Shown: positions 22,914 through 34,748, counted from the stretch's first letter. The stretch is 64,000 nt of DNA from Lepus europaeus (GCF_033115175.1 NC_084840.1:73981179-74045178); one strand, 5' to 3'. Numbers and translations: made by a program. Notes: generated from the letters alone by a model not told the origin.

Positions 22914-23166
22914 TCTATCCACTAGTTCACTCCCCAAATGGCCACAATGGCTGGGGCTGGGCTGGGTTGAAGCCAGGAGCCCAGAGCTTCTTCCTGGTCT
23001 CCCACGTGGGTGCAGAGGCCCAAGGACTTGGGCCATCTGCCACTGCTTTCCCAGGCACATTAGCAGGGAGCCAGATTGGAAGTGGAGCTGCTGGGAACTG
23101 GTGCCCCTATGGGATGCTGGGGGTCTCAGCCAGAAGCTTTTACCTGCTATACCACAATGCCGGCCC
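22826..23166 (-). mobile_element. C SINE, type A
   Basis: Atttatttatttatttgaaa tail, GA run 22880-22910, ctataccacaatgccggccc head. Confidence 0.92.
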
Positions 23167-23448
23167 AGGTACTGACAGTTTGTCCAACTTTTGTTCCTGG
23201 AGTAGTTTCAAGCACATCACAGATATCAAGTCACTATACTCGCCATCACTGCAGAATGTGTTGATGCACAGATACTATGAAGAACATTTTGTTTAGTGTG
23301 ACCATGAAGCTTTATCACAGCTTACACAACTAACAATATCTTTGTAATAGAACCTGATACCTACTTCAAACTGCATTTGCTTTGTTTTTACAAGTAAAAA
23401 GATAATTCTGGTACTATTGTCAAAAGTCTGTTCAAGAGGAGAAACACC

Positions 23449-23600
23449 AGGGGCTGGCATTGCAGCATAGTGGGTTAGGCTGCTGCTTGGGATGTGTATG
23501 TCCCCTATCAGAGCTCTGGTTCAAGTCCTGGCTGCTCTGTTTCCAATCTAGCTTCCTGCTAATGCAATGCATTATGGAAGGCAGCAGATGATGGTTAGTT
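23449..23600 (+). mobile_element. 3'-truncated old C SINE
   Basis: Ggggctggcattgcagcata head; the sequence stops after the aaggcagcagatgatgg region where the next SINE enters. Confidence 0.75.
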
Positions 23601-23618
23601 AGGAGTTCTGTTGCTAAA

Positions 23619-23980
23619 AGTTTTTTTTTAAAAAATTTATTTATTTATTTGGAAGTCAGAGTCACAGAGAGATAGGGACACACACACACATACAGAGAGA
23701 GAGAGAGAGAGAGAGAGAAAGTTTTCCACCCTTTGGTTTACTGCTCAAATGGCTGTAGACCATTTGAGGGACTGGACCAGGCTGAAGACAGGAGCCCCGA
23801 GCTTCTTCCAGGTCTCCCATGTGGGTGCAGGGGCCCAAGCACTTGGTCCATCTTCCATTGCTTTTCCTAGGCCATTAGCAGGAGTTGGTTTGGAAGTGGA
23901 GCAGCCAGGACAAGAACCAACACTCATATGGGATGCCGGCATTGCAAATGGTGGCTTAACTCACTACACCACAGTGCCCG
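23619..23980 (-). mobile_element. C SINE, type A
   Basis: Aaaaatttatttatttattt tail and cactacaccacagtgcccgc head. Possible TSD ttctgttgctaaaag / ctctgttaagag. Confidence 0.88.
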
Positions 23981-24369
23981 CTCTGTTAAGAGTTTTAGTT
24001 TAAAGTTTGGCAATGAGCAAGGGATGGTGGAAAAGCCAGAAGAAGCCAAGGTCAGATGGGAGGGAGTCTTAAGGGTGAGGCATCATAAACGAAAGAACAG
24101 AAGGGAAGGGGATGACAGGAAAATTGAATAAACATCACTAGAAATTTAAATCTGTGACAATTTATACACAATCAGTGGGTACATAACTTAGGGACACAGC
24201 GACATTGAAGAGGAGCATGTAATGTCACAGATTTTATAAACTGGCAGTAAACAAATGCATGTGTTGGGGGCATTCACATACACGTGTACGCACACACATG
24301 CTCAAATTCCGAGGGTTCAAGCCATCTTCCAGGAAGAAGAAGAAAAACAGACTGAGCTGCCTCAGGCCA

Positions 24370-24550
24370 TCACTTACTAGGCATGTGAGCTCCGGCAGGT
24401 TCTCACCCTTCTCCCTGCCTTTGTTTCCTTATCTCTGATGGAGGGACAATAGAGCATCTCCCTTTGTACAGCTGTTAAGAGCGTTAAATGAGTTAATATA
24501 GTGAGGCACTTACAACAGTGCTGCCCACGTGAAGAAAATAAATGTTCACT
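24370..24550 (+). repeat. MIR element, 3' half
   Basis: Ttgtttccttatctctgatg, then gagcgttaaatgagttaata, then acaacagtgctgcccacgtg. Confidence 0.7.
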
Positions 24551-24936
24551 TTTTATCAGCATGTCGACTCTGGCCGCCTTTATTCTGCATTGGTCACATA
24601 ATTGATGCTTGCATTTAATTTCTATCACAGTGCTTGAATGCAGCCATATAGACTTTTACGATGACCCTAATTCTTAAGAACTAACCCAGTCAACAGGCGT
24701 TCGAGACATTCTAGCAGGATTATATGTTTGCTTTGGGGACCTTTGGGTGCAAATGTCTCCAAGAATTTAGAAAAATCTAGAAGCTCGTATTTGAAGATTT
24801 CATTCTGCTGAAGAATGAAGAATTCTTTACTTTGAAGAATTTTCAGACCCTGCAGCAAAGCTCCTTACTGGCTGTCGCAACCCTGCAACTCCCAGAGCTA
24901 AATCATCAGAATGTCTCAGAAAACATACACCTGGTT
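24551..24936. other. Intergenic, nothing recognised
   Basis: Unique sequence. Confidence 0.5.
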
Positions 24937-24939
24937 TTT

Positions 24940-25246
24940 AAAAATTCATATGTGTTATTTATTTATGAGAGAGAGAGGGAGAGAGAAAAAGAGAGAAAGA
25001 AAGAGAGAATTTTCTATCTCCTGCTTCACTCCCAAATGGATGCAACAGCTGGGACTGAGCCTGGAGTTAGGAACTCCAACCAGGTCTCCCAGTTGAATGG
25101 CAATGACCCAGGTACCACCATCTGCTGACCCAGGAGCATTGGCAGGGAGTTGAAATGGAAGTGCAGTAGCTGGGACTTGAACCTGACACTCTGATATGGG
25201 ATATAGGTATCCCAAGTAGCAGCTTAACCCACTGCTCCAGAATGCT
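24940..25246 (-). mobile_element. Old C SINE
   Basis: Ttatttatgagagagagagg tail; taacccactgctccagaatg head. Confidence 0.8.
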
Positions 25247-25613
25247 TACTGCTCATATGATGTTCTGATACGCGCATACATTGTGTAGTGTCCAAGCAAG
25301 GTAAACATATCTATTTCCTCAAAGATTTAACATTTCTTTATGAGGACAGCTTTTAAAAATCTATCTCCTTGGTATTTTTTTCAATAGACAAAGATAGCAG
25401 TACCTGGACTCTCTCTCTAGTCACCCTATGGTGCAACAGAACCCTAGAAATTATTGCTCCTATCTGACTATAATGTAGCACCCCTAATCAACCTTTTCCC
25501 ACCTTTACCTCACCGCTGGCCTCTCAGCCTCTGGTAGCTATCATTATATTCTACAGGGTCACTTTTGTTGCAAAGTTTTAATTCCAATTTACCTTAAATA
25601 TTAGGGAGAAAGT
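25247..25613. other. Intergenic, nothing recognised
   Basis: Unique, AT-rich; possibly old LINE. Confidence 0.45.
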
Positions 25614-25632
25614 TGACTTTAGCTTTTTAAAA

Positions 25633-25908
25633 TTTATTTGACAGATAGAGTTAGACAGTAAGAGAGAGAGACAGAGAGAAAGGTCCTCCCTCCGTTGGTT
25701 CACCCCCCAAATGGCAGGAGCCAGGTGCTTCCTCCCGGTCTCTCATGGGGGTGCAGGGCCCAAGCACTTGGGCCATCCTCCACTGCCCTCCTGGGCCACA
25801 GTAGAGAGCTGGACTGGAAGAGGAGCAACCAGGACTAGAACCCAGCGCCCATATGGGATGCAGGTGCCACAGGCGGAGGATAAACCAAGTGAACCACGGC
25901 ACTGGCTC
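25633..25908 (-). mobile_element. C SINE, type B-short, with 19-base TSD
   Basis: TSD tgactttagctttttaaaa at 25614-25632 and 25909-25927. An internal deletion removes the 'gcgctg..ccgatc' part. Confidence 0.95.
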
Positions 25909-25927
25909 TGACTTTAGCTTTTTAAAA

Positions 25928-26000
25928 GTGATTTTTTCTTAATGGAGGTGAAATCCACATAACATAAAAGTCGGTGGAATTTTGTACTTTTGTGATGGGC
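25928..26000 (-). repeat. LINE-1 (old L1M type) fragment
   Basis: Gaggtgaaatccacataaca and taaaagtcggtggaattttg resemble the L1 block at 58150. Confidence 0.45.
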
Positions 26001-26009
26001 TGCAGCTAC

Positions 26010-26045
26010 CACCTTTATTTATTTATTTATTTTGACAGAAAGAGT

Positions 26046-26102
<57 letters not shown>

Positions 26103-26365
26103 AGGTCTTCCTTCTGTTAGTTCACCCCCCAAATGGCTGCTATGGCTGGTGCGCTGCGCTGATCTGAAGCCAGGAGCCAGGTGCTTCTTCTGCGTCTCCC
26201 ATGCGGGTGCAGGGACCCAAGGACTTGGGCCATCTTCTGCTGCTTTCCTAGGCCATAGCAGAGAGCTGGATGGGAAGTAGAGCAGCCGGGTCTCGAACCG
26301 GCAACGACATGAGATGCCAGCACTGCAGGCACCAGCTTAACCTGCAACGGCACAGCACTGGCTCC
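26010..26365 (-). mobile_element. C SINE with mixed A/B features
   Basis: The tail half is B-like (ttgacagaaagagttagaca, gttcaccccccaaatggctg); the head half matches the type A copy at 8927. A GA run of about 45 bases lies at 26054-26099. Confidence 0.88.
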
Positions 26366-26437
26366 TGCGAAGTAATTAATTGATAGCAACCCACCCACCA
26401 CTGGTTAATTTTCTGAAATTTTTACCTTGCAATCCAA
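26366..26437 (-). repeat. Inverted near-identical copy of 8854-8926
   Basis: The reverse complement begins ttggattgcaaggtaaaaat, as at 8854, and ends at the head of the minus-strand SINE 26010-26365. That SINE shares its head with the 8927 SINE (gctggtgcctgcag, ggcatctcatg, tctcgaaccgg/ttcgagacccgg) but has the tail half of the B type, so the copy looks mosaic. Confidence 0.85.
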
Positions 26438-27170
26438 CTTCTTCTGCAAGAGGATCCCTTCCCTTAGTCTTCCCGGCATCCACCTTTGAGAAGAGAGATG
26501 AGCAAAGGGAACCCTGGGTGGTTTAGGGACACATCTTACCATGACCTGACCTGGGAGTCATTACAGCATTCCCTTTGTGATATGGCATGGACGATTTGGT
26601 TCTTGATCTCTGGGTACCCACATAGGTGGTCCCTTGTAGAAGATCCTGCTCTTTCCTTTCTCGTGGGAAGTTTAGACTTCAGGCTTTGGGACAGGACACC
26701 AAGGACAGATTCGGAGGCAGGAAGGCTAAGTGATTCCCATCAAGATCTCCGTATCTAACCTTGAGCCTTTGAATGTGTTACTCTGTGGCAAAAGAGATTG
26801 GGCAGGTGTGATGAAATTGAGGATTTTGAGATGAGGTGATGGCTCTGGATTTCCCGAATGGGCCTGGTGTGATCATGAGGGTCCCCATAAGACAAACAGG
26901 GCAGCAGGAATGTCAGAAAGCTGTGATGGTGGAAGCGGAGGCCGGAGCAATGCAGGGCCATGAGCCCAGAGACCCGGGTGGCCTCCTGGAATTGAAGTAG
27001 GCAAGGAGAAAATTCTTGCCAGAGCCTGCAGCAGGAAACAAGTCTGTTTTCCTCTTTGGAGCTCAGACCTTCAGAACGGTACAACTGACTTCTGTTGGTT
27101 TAAGCCACTAAATGTGTAATTGTTACATCAGCAATAGGAAGCAAATTTAGATGGTCTCTGATGCCTCTGA
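26438..27170 (+). repeat. Old LTR-like repeat in intergenic DNA
   Basis: Gatgaaattgaggattttga, ctggtgtgatcatgagggtc and cttctgttggtttaagccac follow the order of an ancient mammalian LTR-type repeat (26755-27150). Bases 26438-26754 are unclassified. Confidence 0.5.
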
Positions 27171-27228
27171 TAAACATTTCATAGTGCATAGTAGAAACAT
27201 ATCACAGAAAGGGATATTTATTTATTTT

Positions 27229-27553
27229 TAAAAGATTTTATTTATTTATTTGAGAGATAGAGTTACAGACAGTGAGAGGAAGAGACAGAGAGAAAAGTCT
27301 TCCTTCCACTTGTTTACTCCCCAAATGGCTGCAATGGCTAGAGCTGCATCAATCTGAAGCCAGGAGCCAGGAGCTTCTTCCAGGTCTCCCACGTGGATGC
27401 AGGAGCCCAAGCACTTGGGCCATTTTCCACTGCTTTCCCAGGCCATAGCAGAGAGCTGGATCAGAAGAGGAGCAACCAAGATGAGAACCTGTGCCCATAT
27501 GGGATGCTGGCACTGCAGGCAGAGGATTAACCTACTGTGCCACAGCTCCAGCC
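27229..27553 (-). mobile_element. C SINE, type A
   Basis: Attttatttatttatttgag tail; ctactgtgccacagctccag head. The head is duplicated in the 75-base tandem repeat. Confidence 0.92.
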
Positions 27554-27658
27554 ACCACGATATTTATTTTTAAATATTTGATAGGCACTGCAGGCAGAGG
27601 ATTAACCTACTGTGCCACAGCTCCAGCCACCATGATATTTATTTTTAAATATTTGATA
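27509..27658. repeat. 75-base tandem duplication
   Basis: Two adjacent 75-base units begin ggcactgcaggcagaggatt at 27509 and 27584. They contain the head of the minus-strand SINE 27229-27553 plus its flank (tatttatttttaaatatttg), and differ by about one base (accacga/accatga). A recent local duplication. Confidence 0.9.
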
Positions 27659-27659
27659 T

Positions 27660-27995
27660 TGCCAGCACCGTGGCTTACTTGGCTAATCCTCTACCTGCGG
27701 CGCCAGCACCTGGGGTTCTAGTCCCAGTTGGGGCGCCGGTTCTGTCCCGGTTGCTCCTCTTCCAGGCCAGCTCTCTGCTGTGGCCCGGGAAGGCAGTGGA
27801 GAATGGCCCAAGTGCTTGGGCTCTGCACCCACATGGGAGACCAGGAGGAAGTACCCGGCTCCTGGCTTCAGATTGGTGCAGCACACCGGCCGTAGCAGCT
27901 ATTAGGGGAGTGAACCAGCAGAGGGAAGACCTTTCTCTCGGTCTCTGTCTCTCTCTGTCTCTCTCTCACTAACTCTGCCTGTCAAATAAAAAAAA
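27660..27995 (+). mobile_element. C SINE, type B-long
   Basis: Gccagcaccgtggcttactt head; inserted at the end of the 75-base duplication, with ttgatat-type flanks on both sides. Confidence 0.92.
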
Positions 27996-28014
27996 TTTTG
28001 ATATTTATTTTAAA

Positions 28015-28307
28015 ATATCTATTATTTATTTATTTATTTAAAATTTCATTCAAAGGGGGAAAGGAGGGGAGTGATAGAGAAAGAGAGATTTTTCATTCCC
28101 CAAATGCCCACTGTATCCAGGGCTGAACCAGTTGAAACCAAGATCTAGGAATTCAATCTGAGTTTCCCACATGGATGTCAGGGACTCAAGTATTTGAGCC
28201 ACAACTTTTGGCTTCTAGAGGTGCGCATTAGCAGGAAGCTGGAAATGGAACCAAGACTTGCACTCAGATGCTCTGATATAGGATGTAGGCATCCCAAGTG
28301 GCATCTT
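28015..28307 (-). mobile_element. Old C SINE, 5' truncated
   Basis: Tatttatttatttatttaaa tail through ataggatgtaggcatcccaa; the head is missing where the LINE fragment enters. Confidence 0.75.
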
Positions 28308-28380
28308 TTTTTTTTTTCTTTTCCCAAAGAAATCTTTTAAGGAATACAAACTTCATGCATTTCATAAGCACAACCAAATT
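28308..28380 (-). mobile_element. LINE-1 3' end fragment (rabbit type)
   Basis: Poly-T, then cccaaagaaatcttttaagg, then cttcatgcatttcataagca: the same order as 51810-51970. Confidence 0.7.
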
Positions 28381-28383
28381 ATT

Positions 28384-28622
28384 TGGGCCAGTGTTGTGGC
28401 TTAACAGGTAAAGCCGCCACCTGCAATGCCAGCATCCTTTATGGGCACCGCTTCGAGTCTCAGTTGCTCTGCTTGCAATCCAGCACCCTGCTAATGTGCC
28501 TGGGAAAGCAGCAGCAGATGACCCAAGTCCTTGGGGTCCTACGCCCATGTGGGAAATCCACATGAAGTTCCTAGTTCCTGGTTTCATATTGGCCCAGCCC
28601 TGGCCATTGCAGCCATTTGGTA
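28384..28622 (+). mobile_element. C SINE, type A, 3' truncated
   Basis: Gggccagtgttgtggcttaa head; it stops at gccatttgg without the CT tract or tail. Confidence 0.85.
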
Positions 28623-28831
28623 AGAGTAAAGTTCATTCCACACAGGAGTATGGAAACTTAGTATGGAACTGATCTTGAGACATAGAGAAAGAAGACTACA
28701 AATTTTTATTCAGAATATCAGGACCTGTGATATTCAAACCTGTACCTGTGTGACACAGAGAAGAGGCTTTCCCCCACCCTTGCCAGTGAGGCACCAAACC
28801 CATCTGCACCTCTCTAAAGAATCTGATGATA

Positions 28832-29135
28832 GGGTGGGAGTTAGCCCTGGTAGTTAAGCTGTTGGTTAGGATGCCCACATTCTCTATCAGCGTACCTGAG
28901 TTTGCATCCTGGCTCTGGCTCCTGACTCTAGTTTCTTGCTGATGCAGACCCTGGGAGGCAGTAGTGATAGACCAAGTGGTGGAGCTCCTGGATTGAGTTC
29001 CCAGCTCTTGGTGTTGGCCTTCCCCCACCTCCTGCCCCACCTGGGGCCCAGCCCTGGCCATTTCAGGTATTTGGGAAAGTAACCAGTAGATGAGAGCTCT
29101 GTCTGTGTCGCACTATCTCTATCTCTTTCCAGGTT
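28832..29135 (+). mobile_element. Old C SINE
   Basis: Gttaagctgttggttaggat, tgatgcagaccctgggaggc, and a (GAT)n-like stretch (29130-29172) at its 3' end. Confidence 0.8.
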
Positions 29136-29172
29136 CAAATGATGATGATGGTAATGATGATGATGATAATGA
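29130..29172. repeat. (GAT)n-rich simple repeat
   Basis: Imperfect gatgatgatggtaatgatga run. Confidence 0.85.
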
Positions 29173-30139
29173 TCAATTCCAGTTTTGGCTGCCTTCTCAG
29201 TCTTCTTGACCTGGAGATGAAGAAAGTAGCAGGGCAGGGAACTCAAAAGGGGTGTTGAGGCAGGTGAACCTGTACCTCTGTGTTACCCTAGAGCACTAAC
29301 AACTTCCCTGTGCTATTCCAAGCTTCCTATGATCCTGGGTTAAAGCCCAGAAAACAAGGACAGCCATTTTTGCTCTAGGTGTTGTCTCAAAAGAAAATAA
29401 AAATGTGTTTTTGGTATTTTTTATGAACAAACCATTGCCCAACTGATGAATATCCCTTAAGGACTATTTGCTTGGAATCGAACTGCACATTAAAGTGGAT
29501 GGGGATTAGTAAAGACAGCTAATGCTGAAGAGTGACCATTGGCTTTGATTTTTTAATGGGAGGGTACATTTTGGCAAATAAGACAAAATTAATACTAATG
29601 GTGCCTTCTTGATGGCTTCAGGAATATGCTGAAAACATGCTACTGCTACAATACAGACTTTATAATTTTTCAAGGAAGAGAAATAGTTTTAGTGTGTTTT
29701 TGGAGAAAAGTTGAAGTTGTGTCTACTAGCAAACTTCTTTGGGGAGTTTCTTAAATGAGGCAGGGTTTGGGAAAGAGACACAGTGATAAGAGTGTGGAAA
29801 CAGGTGGATTAGAACTTGCTTCTCCACCATGTAAAGTTTAAATCTACCAGGAAGTCAAAGCTAAGAGAAGATAAAGCATCCAATACAGCATGCATTAAAC
29901 TGCGATTCTCAAATCAGTTGTTCTTCTCCCCACCAAGTTCTTCTAATTACAAGTTGCCCCACCATGAATCAGTAATAAAGATGGATATTTGTGTGCAAAG
30001 GTTTGGCAACGGGGAATCAATATTTTGCTGCCCTTTAAAAATGTTTCCCTCTAGAGAGGTACATATTTTGTTTCTATCTAGTGGCTATGTGGATTGGTGC
30101 TATAGAAATTTCAAGTGAATTGCCCAACATGAAAATCAA
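29173..30139. other. Unique intergenic block
   Basis: No repeat or exon recognised; the open frame at 29816-30118 resembles nothing I know. Confidence 0.5.
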
Positions 30140-30480
30140 AAAGCATACAGTTCTGAGCAAGTCTTCTTTATTCACTCAACAAATATTTCTCAACTCAAGT
30201 TGGGTGCAAGATGCTGAATAGTTATGCCAAGATGAGAATACAGAGCCTGACCTTCAGTGGGTCTTGGTTTATAGGAAAGAAAGATCTGAAGACAAAGAGC
30301 TGAATTCTCTGTTAGAGGCATGGCATCCTTACCAGCCTGAAGAGATCCAAGAGACACCCTGGAGGAAGCAATCCGTGCAGGTTGGGTCGGGGAGGCAGTG
30401 GGAGACATTCCAGGAAAGAGAAGAATCCACGTAGAGCAGGGAGGCAACAAAGAACAAGATTAGGAAACCAGAAGTAGCTG
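30140..30480. repeat. L2-like LINE fragment
   Basis: Ttcactcaacaaatatttct and agcctgaccttcagtgggtc have L2 word order. Confidence 0.55.
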
Positions 30481-30486
30481 AACATA

Positions 30487-30735
30487 GTGTGTGTGTGTGT
30501 GTGTGTTGGCACATGTCCAGGAGGTGATGTTGGAAATGGGGTGCAGTTCCCTCCCACCATATGTTACTAATGTGAGTGCTCATCCAACAAGCCCAAGAGA
30601 GGCTGAGTCTCACGTGAGAGAGACCTGAAGCTTGATCAGCTTTTCCTCCTCCTTCTCCCTTTTCTCCTCCTTCCCTCCTTTCCCTTTCTCCTCTCCCTCC
30701 TCCTCCTCCACCACCACCACTCCTCTTCTTTCTCT
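30487..30735. repeat. GT microsatellite and CT-rich tract
   Basis: About ten GT units at 30487-30506; a polypyrimidine stretch (tcctcc/ctccct) spans 30640-30735. Confidence 0.85.
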
Positions 30736-30788
30736 TCCTTCTTCCAGCTGCAATTTTATTTATATTATTTTGATTTTTAAGTTAATTT

Positions 30789-31114
30789 TTTAAAAAAATA
30801 TTTATTTATTTATTTGGAAGGCAGAGATACAGATAGAGAGAGAGTGAGAGAGCTCTTCCACCTTCTGATTCACTCCCCAAATGATGGCAATGGCTGGGGC
30901 TGGGCCAAGCCACAGTCAGCAGCCAGGAACTCCATCTGAGTTTCCTATGTGGGTACAGGGGCCCAAAGACTTGGACCATCTTCTGCTGCCTTCCCAGGTG
31001 CATTAGCAGGGAGCTGGATCACAAGTGGAACATCTGAGACTCAAGTCAGTGCCTTAAGGGGTTGCCAGTGTTGCAGTTGGTGGCTTAACCCACTATACCT
31101 CAACACTAACCCCT
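30789..31114 (-). mobile_element. C SINE, type A, old copy
   Basis: Aaatatttatttatttattt tail; actatacctcaacactaacc head. Confidence 0.85.
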
Positions 31115-31158
31115 AATAAACTTCTTTTAATTCCAGTTTTCAGCAAATTGTTATTTTT

Positions 31159-31457
31159 CTTAAAAATTTATTCATTTATTTGTGTGAAAGAGAGACAGAG
31201 AAATGGAGGGAGCATCAGAGAGACAGATCTTCCATCCACTGGTTCAGTACCCAAATGGCCCCAGTGGTTAGAGCTGAGCACTTCCTCACTTCGGTGAGGA
31301 ACCAGAAACTCCATCTGGGTCTCCTACATGGGTGACAGGGGCCCAAGGACTTGGGCCACCATCTGCTGCTTTCCCAGGTGCTGATTTTGAAGCGGAGGGG
31401 TAGGGATGCTGGCATCCCAAGCAGTAGCTTAACCCTCTGTGCCACAATGCTGGCCCC
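31159..31457 (-). mobile_element. C SINE, old copy, internal deletion
   Basis: Aaaaatttattcatttattt tail; tgtgccacaatgctggcccc head. Confidence 0.85.
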
Positions 31458-31511
31458 TGCAGTTATAAATGAATTCATGAGTAGGTAGTGTAGTCAGAGT
31501 GTTCTAAAATA

Positions 31512-31845
31512 AGGGAGCAGACATTTAACTGAGCAGTTAAGATGCCCATGTTTCACACTGGAGAGCCTGGGTTTGATAATCACCTCTGGCACCTGATTCC
31601 ACCTTCCCTGCCAATGTGGCCCCAAAGTGGTGGTGATGGCTTCAACAATTGTGTTCCTGCCACTCACGTGGGAGACCTACATTGTGTTCAGGCTACTGGA
31701 TTAGGTCTCTGGCCAAGCTCCAGCCATTTTGGGCACTGAGAGAGTGAACCAGTGGATGAGATCTCTCTCACTCTCACTCTATTCCTATCTTGAGCTCTTT
31801 CTCTGTCTCTCTACTTCTTAGATACAAAATAAAAATAAAAATTAA
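31512..31845 (+). mobile_element. Old C SINE
   Basis: Gagcagttaagatgcccatg, cactggagagcctgggtttg and a CT-rich end before aaaataaaaataaaaa. Confidence 0.8.
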
Positions 31846-32400
31846 GTGTATACAGTTTTAAAAAAACCCAAAACAAAAAAGTTGATTCCACCCCCTGCTC
31901 CATCCTCTTACCACTTTGTCTCTGTCAAACACTTTTCTTCATTGGTTGTATTTCTTAGGCTCTTTATGCAAATACATGCACATAAGAATATGTTTTCTCA
32001 CTTTCTCCCTTTCTGACACTATAGACTGCATTATTATTCATAGTATATTTTGCTCTTTCCCCCATTATTTAATACAGATATCTTTCTGTATCAATATATA
32101 GAAAGTTTCCTCATTCTTTTGCACAGCTTCATCATATTACATTCTATTTACCTGGATTCCTACTAACGAACTTTGGATTGTTTCCAATCTCTGGACATCA
32201 TAAATCAATTCCTTCTGCAATGAATAAATATGCACCTACATCGTTTTGCACTTGAGGAGGTTTGTTTGTACAATGGGTCACCTGAAGTGGGCATGACGGG
32301 TCAAAGATTAGATGCATATGCAGATTTGATAGAGATTGTTCCAGAGACTGACATCTCTCTGGCTTTTCATTATTAGGCATATCACATCAATCGACAGAGC
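31846..32400 (+). repeat. Ancient LINE-1/HAL1-like fragment
   Basis: Gatatctttctgtatcaata, then ttcatcatattacattctat, ttggattgtttccaatctct, caatgaataaatatgcacct, gggcatgacgggtcaaagat. This is the order of an old LINE 3' segment. Confidence 0.6.
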
Positions 32401-32881
32401 TTCTCACATATACGATTAAGGACTGGTGTCCCCGCCAGCCGAGATGAATACTGACTGGAGAGCCAGTAGCACTGCTGTCAGTAGAAATGCCTGAGTTCAC
32501 TTTACAGCATTGGTAATACAGAGCTAGTGTGGTTGACAACAGTAACAACTTTTACAACGTGTGCATGTATGGCAATGCTGATGGGGTATGCGAGCAGGAT
32601 TTCTGAATCAGTAAGGAGGCTTTCCATGAGACATGCTCCCTACTGTGTCCCTCCTTCCCAAGGCTCTGGTCCACCCATCACCTACACCCCCCACCCCCCA
32701 CATATACACCTCCCTTGGGGATGTGCTCTTCTTTTTCTCTCCCTCTCAAATGAAAAAGAAAAAGAAGATTCCACAGGTGACTGCCCAATCTCAACCTTTT
32801 ACCCAGTATGTTATATTATCATTTCTCCAATGTCAAAGCCCCTTCCTCCCTCCCTCCCTTCCTTCCTCTCTCTCTCTCTCT
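32401..32881. other. Intergenic; polypyrimidine tract at 32843-32881
   Basis: Unique sequence followed by a (CTTC)/(CT)n stretch next to the SINE tail. Confidence 0.5.
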
Positions 32882-33178
32882 TTAAAGATTTATTTATTTG
32901 TGTTGCCAGAGTTAGAGAGGCAGAGATAGAGAAATCTTCCATCCACTGGTTCACTCTCTCAGTGGCCACACAGCCATCGCTGGACCAGGCCAAAGCCAGG
33001 CTCTAGGAGTCTCATCTGGGTCTCCCATGTGGGTGGCAGGAGCCTAAACACTTGGGTCATCTTCTCCTGGTTTTCCCAGGCCATTAGCATGGAGCAGCTG
33101 GGACACAAACCGGTGCCCATATGGGATGCTGGCATAACAAATGGCGGCTTTATCTGCTATGCCACAGTGCTGGCCCCA
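32882..33178 (-). mobile_element. C SINE, type A
   Basis: Tttaaagatttatttatttg tail; gctatgccacagtgctggcc head; the GA-rich part is short. Confidence 0.9.
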
Positions 33179-34748
33179 TCAGAGCCTTTTTCTACCTTCA
33201 GCCTTCTTCTTCCTTCCCTATCTCCTTATTGCTCTCTTGCTGCTATTTGACTTTAAAACTCTGATTCATCCCAAAATCAGTTTTCTCTTCTTTCATGAAG
33301 CCTTCTAGTTTGCAAGCACAATCTTACCCTCGTCTCCTCTTAAAACATCTTAATTGAGACCACATTATGTCCATTTTATTGAAATTTTTGCATCTCCTAT
33401 TTTAATGATAAATTCTTCTAGATTATGGATCATGTCTACAATTTCTATTATCCACAACTTCCCCAGGGTAGCAAAATGGCAGATATACACTGTTTCCTTC
33501 ATTTGTCAAACATATCGCATAGCTACTGAACTCGTATTCTAAGTTAAGTATTAGACGCTAGGAATATAGACGTGAGCAAGATACAATCATTTTCATGAGG
33601 AATCAGTCTAATTTGGATCCCAAATCTACAAGCAGATAATGAAACTAAAATCTAAGTGTCGCATTTTATAATTTTATAATTTAATTTCTAGCTGATTAAA
33701 TTCAGCCAATCATCAGCTAGAAAATTGCGTTCTCTCTTTCCTCTTTTACAAATCTTCTCTTTGGGTAAAATACAGTGGTGATTAAACAGACAAAAAGCAG
33801 GTATAACAAGGCTCCCAACATATCAGCAATCCTTTGAAATCATAGAGCCAGAAGGAACCCATTCCCTTCCCAGTCCCTCTGAGGGAGAAACAAGCCAAGG
33901 TTGTAAGAGACTGTAGCAATTCTGCAAAGTTGACAGGAGTCCAAGAGAAACAAACACGAAGCCATATAAGTAGATTAAAAGGTGCAGACCAAGGAGGGGG
34001 GAAGAGCTGGCCCAGGAAAGAACAATGGCCTTACAGACACTCAGAGAGAAGGAAGTGCTGAACCCAAAGCAAGTGGGCTGGAGTTTCAATCTCACCGCAG
34101 CTGGATGTAGTAGGAGCTGAGGGATGTCATGGTGTAAATTTGAGGGGAAGGAAAAGAAAACAAACACACAACCTGCTTTCTGCTCTTTCATTTTAGTCCT
34201 GATCAGTTCGGTCATGGCTCTGAGCCCATCAATTGGTAGTCTCAATTCGGTGGCCAAGATAAAGCTTGGAATGCTTTGGCCCCTTGCTCAATTGCTTCTT
34301 AGAAACAACTGGGTCCAAGCTACACTGCTGGTCCACATGATCCACCTCCTGTTCATTCTTAAACTGAACCCGCAGTCACTGAGCTCTGCCTTTAGAATCT
34401 GCCAATGAGCACCCGAGATTTGTCTCTCACTGCTGCGTGCTCCTGGACAAGCCCCTTGAGATACTGCCATAGAATAATCAGAATTGGGCTGGACATCCTG
34501 TAGAGTCTTCTCTGGCTTGGAGATTCTCTGTGCTCAGTAATCTTTAACTGGCAAATGAGCTCCTCTTGCAGGTGCAATCAGAAATGTGGGATCAAAAGGC
34601 AAATTGTCATGTCTCCTTTTTCAAGGTCTATTAATTTTTAAATTCTTATTTTTAAGGCCACTCTAAATCATGGCCTATGTTTTCAGAAGTCTCAGAAGAC
34701 TGTCACTCAGTTTTACTATAAGGACCTAATTTTTAAAGAGCATTACAC
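33179..34748. other. Intergenic block with L2-like fragment
   Basis: L2-like words at 33480-33660 (gtattagacgctaggaatat, gacgtgagcaagatacaatc). The remainder, including long open frames at 33823-34257 and 34124-34408 on opposite strands, is not recognised and has no splice support. Confidence 0.5.

Noticed and set aside
33823..34257. 144-codon minus-strand frame and overlapping plus-strand frame at 34124-34408
   Set aside because: No recognised similarity, no splice or promoter context, and frames overlap on both strands.
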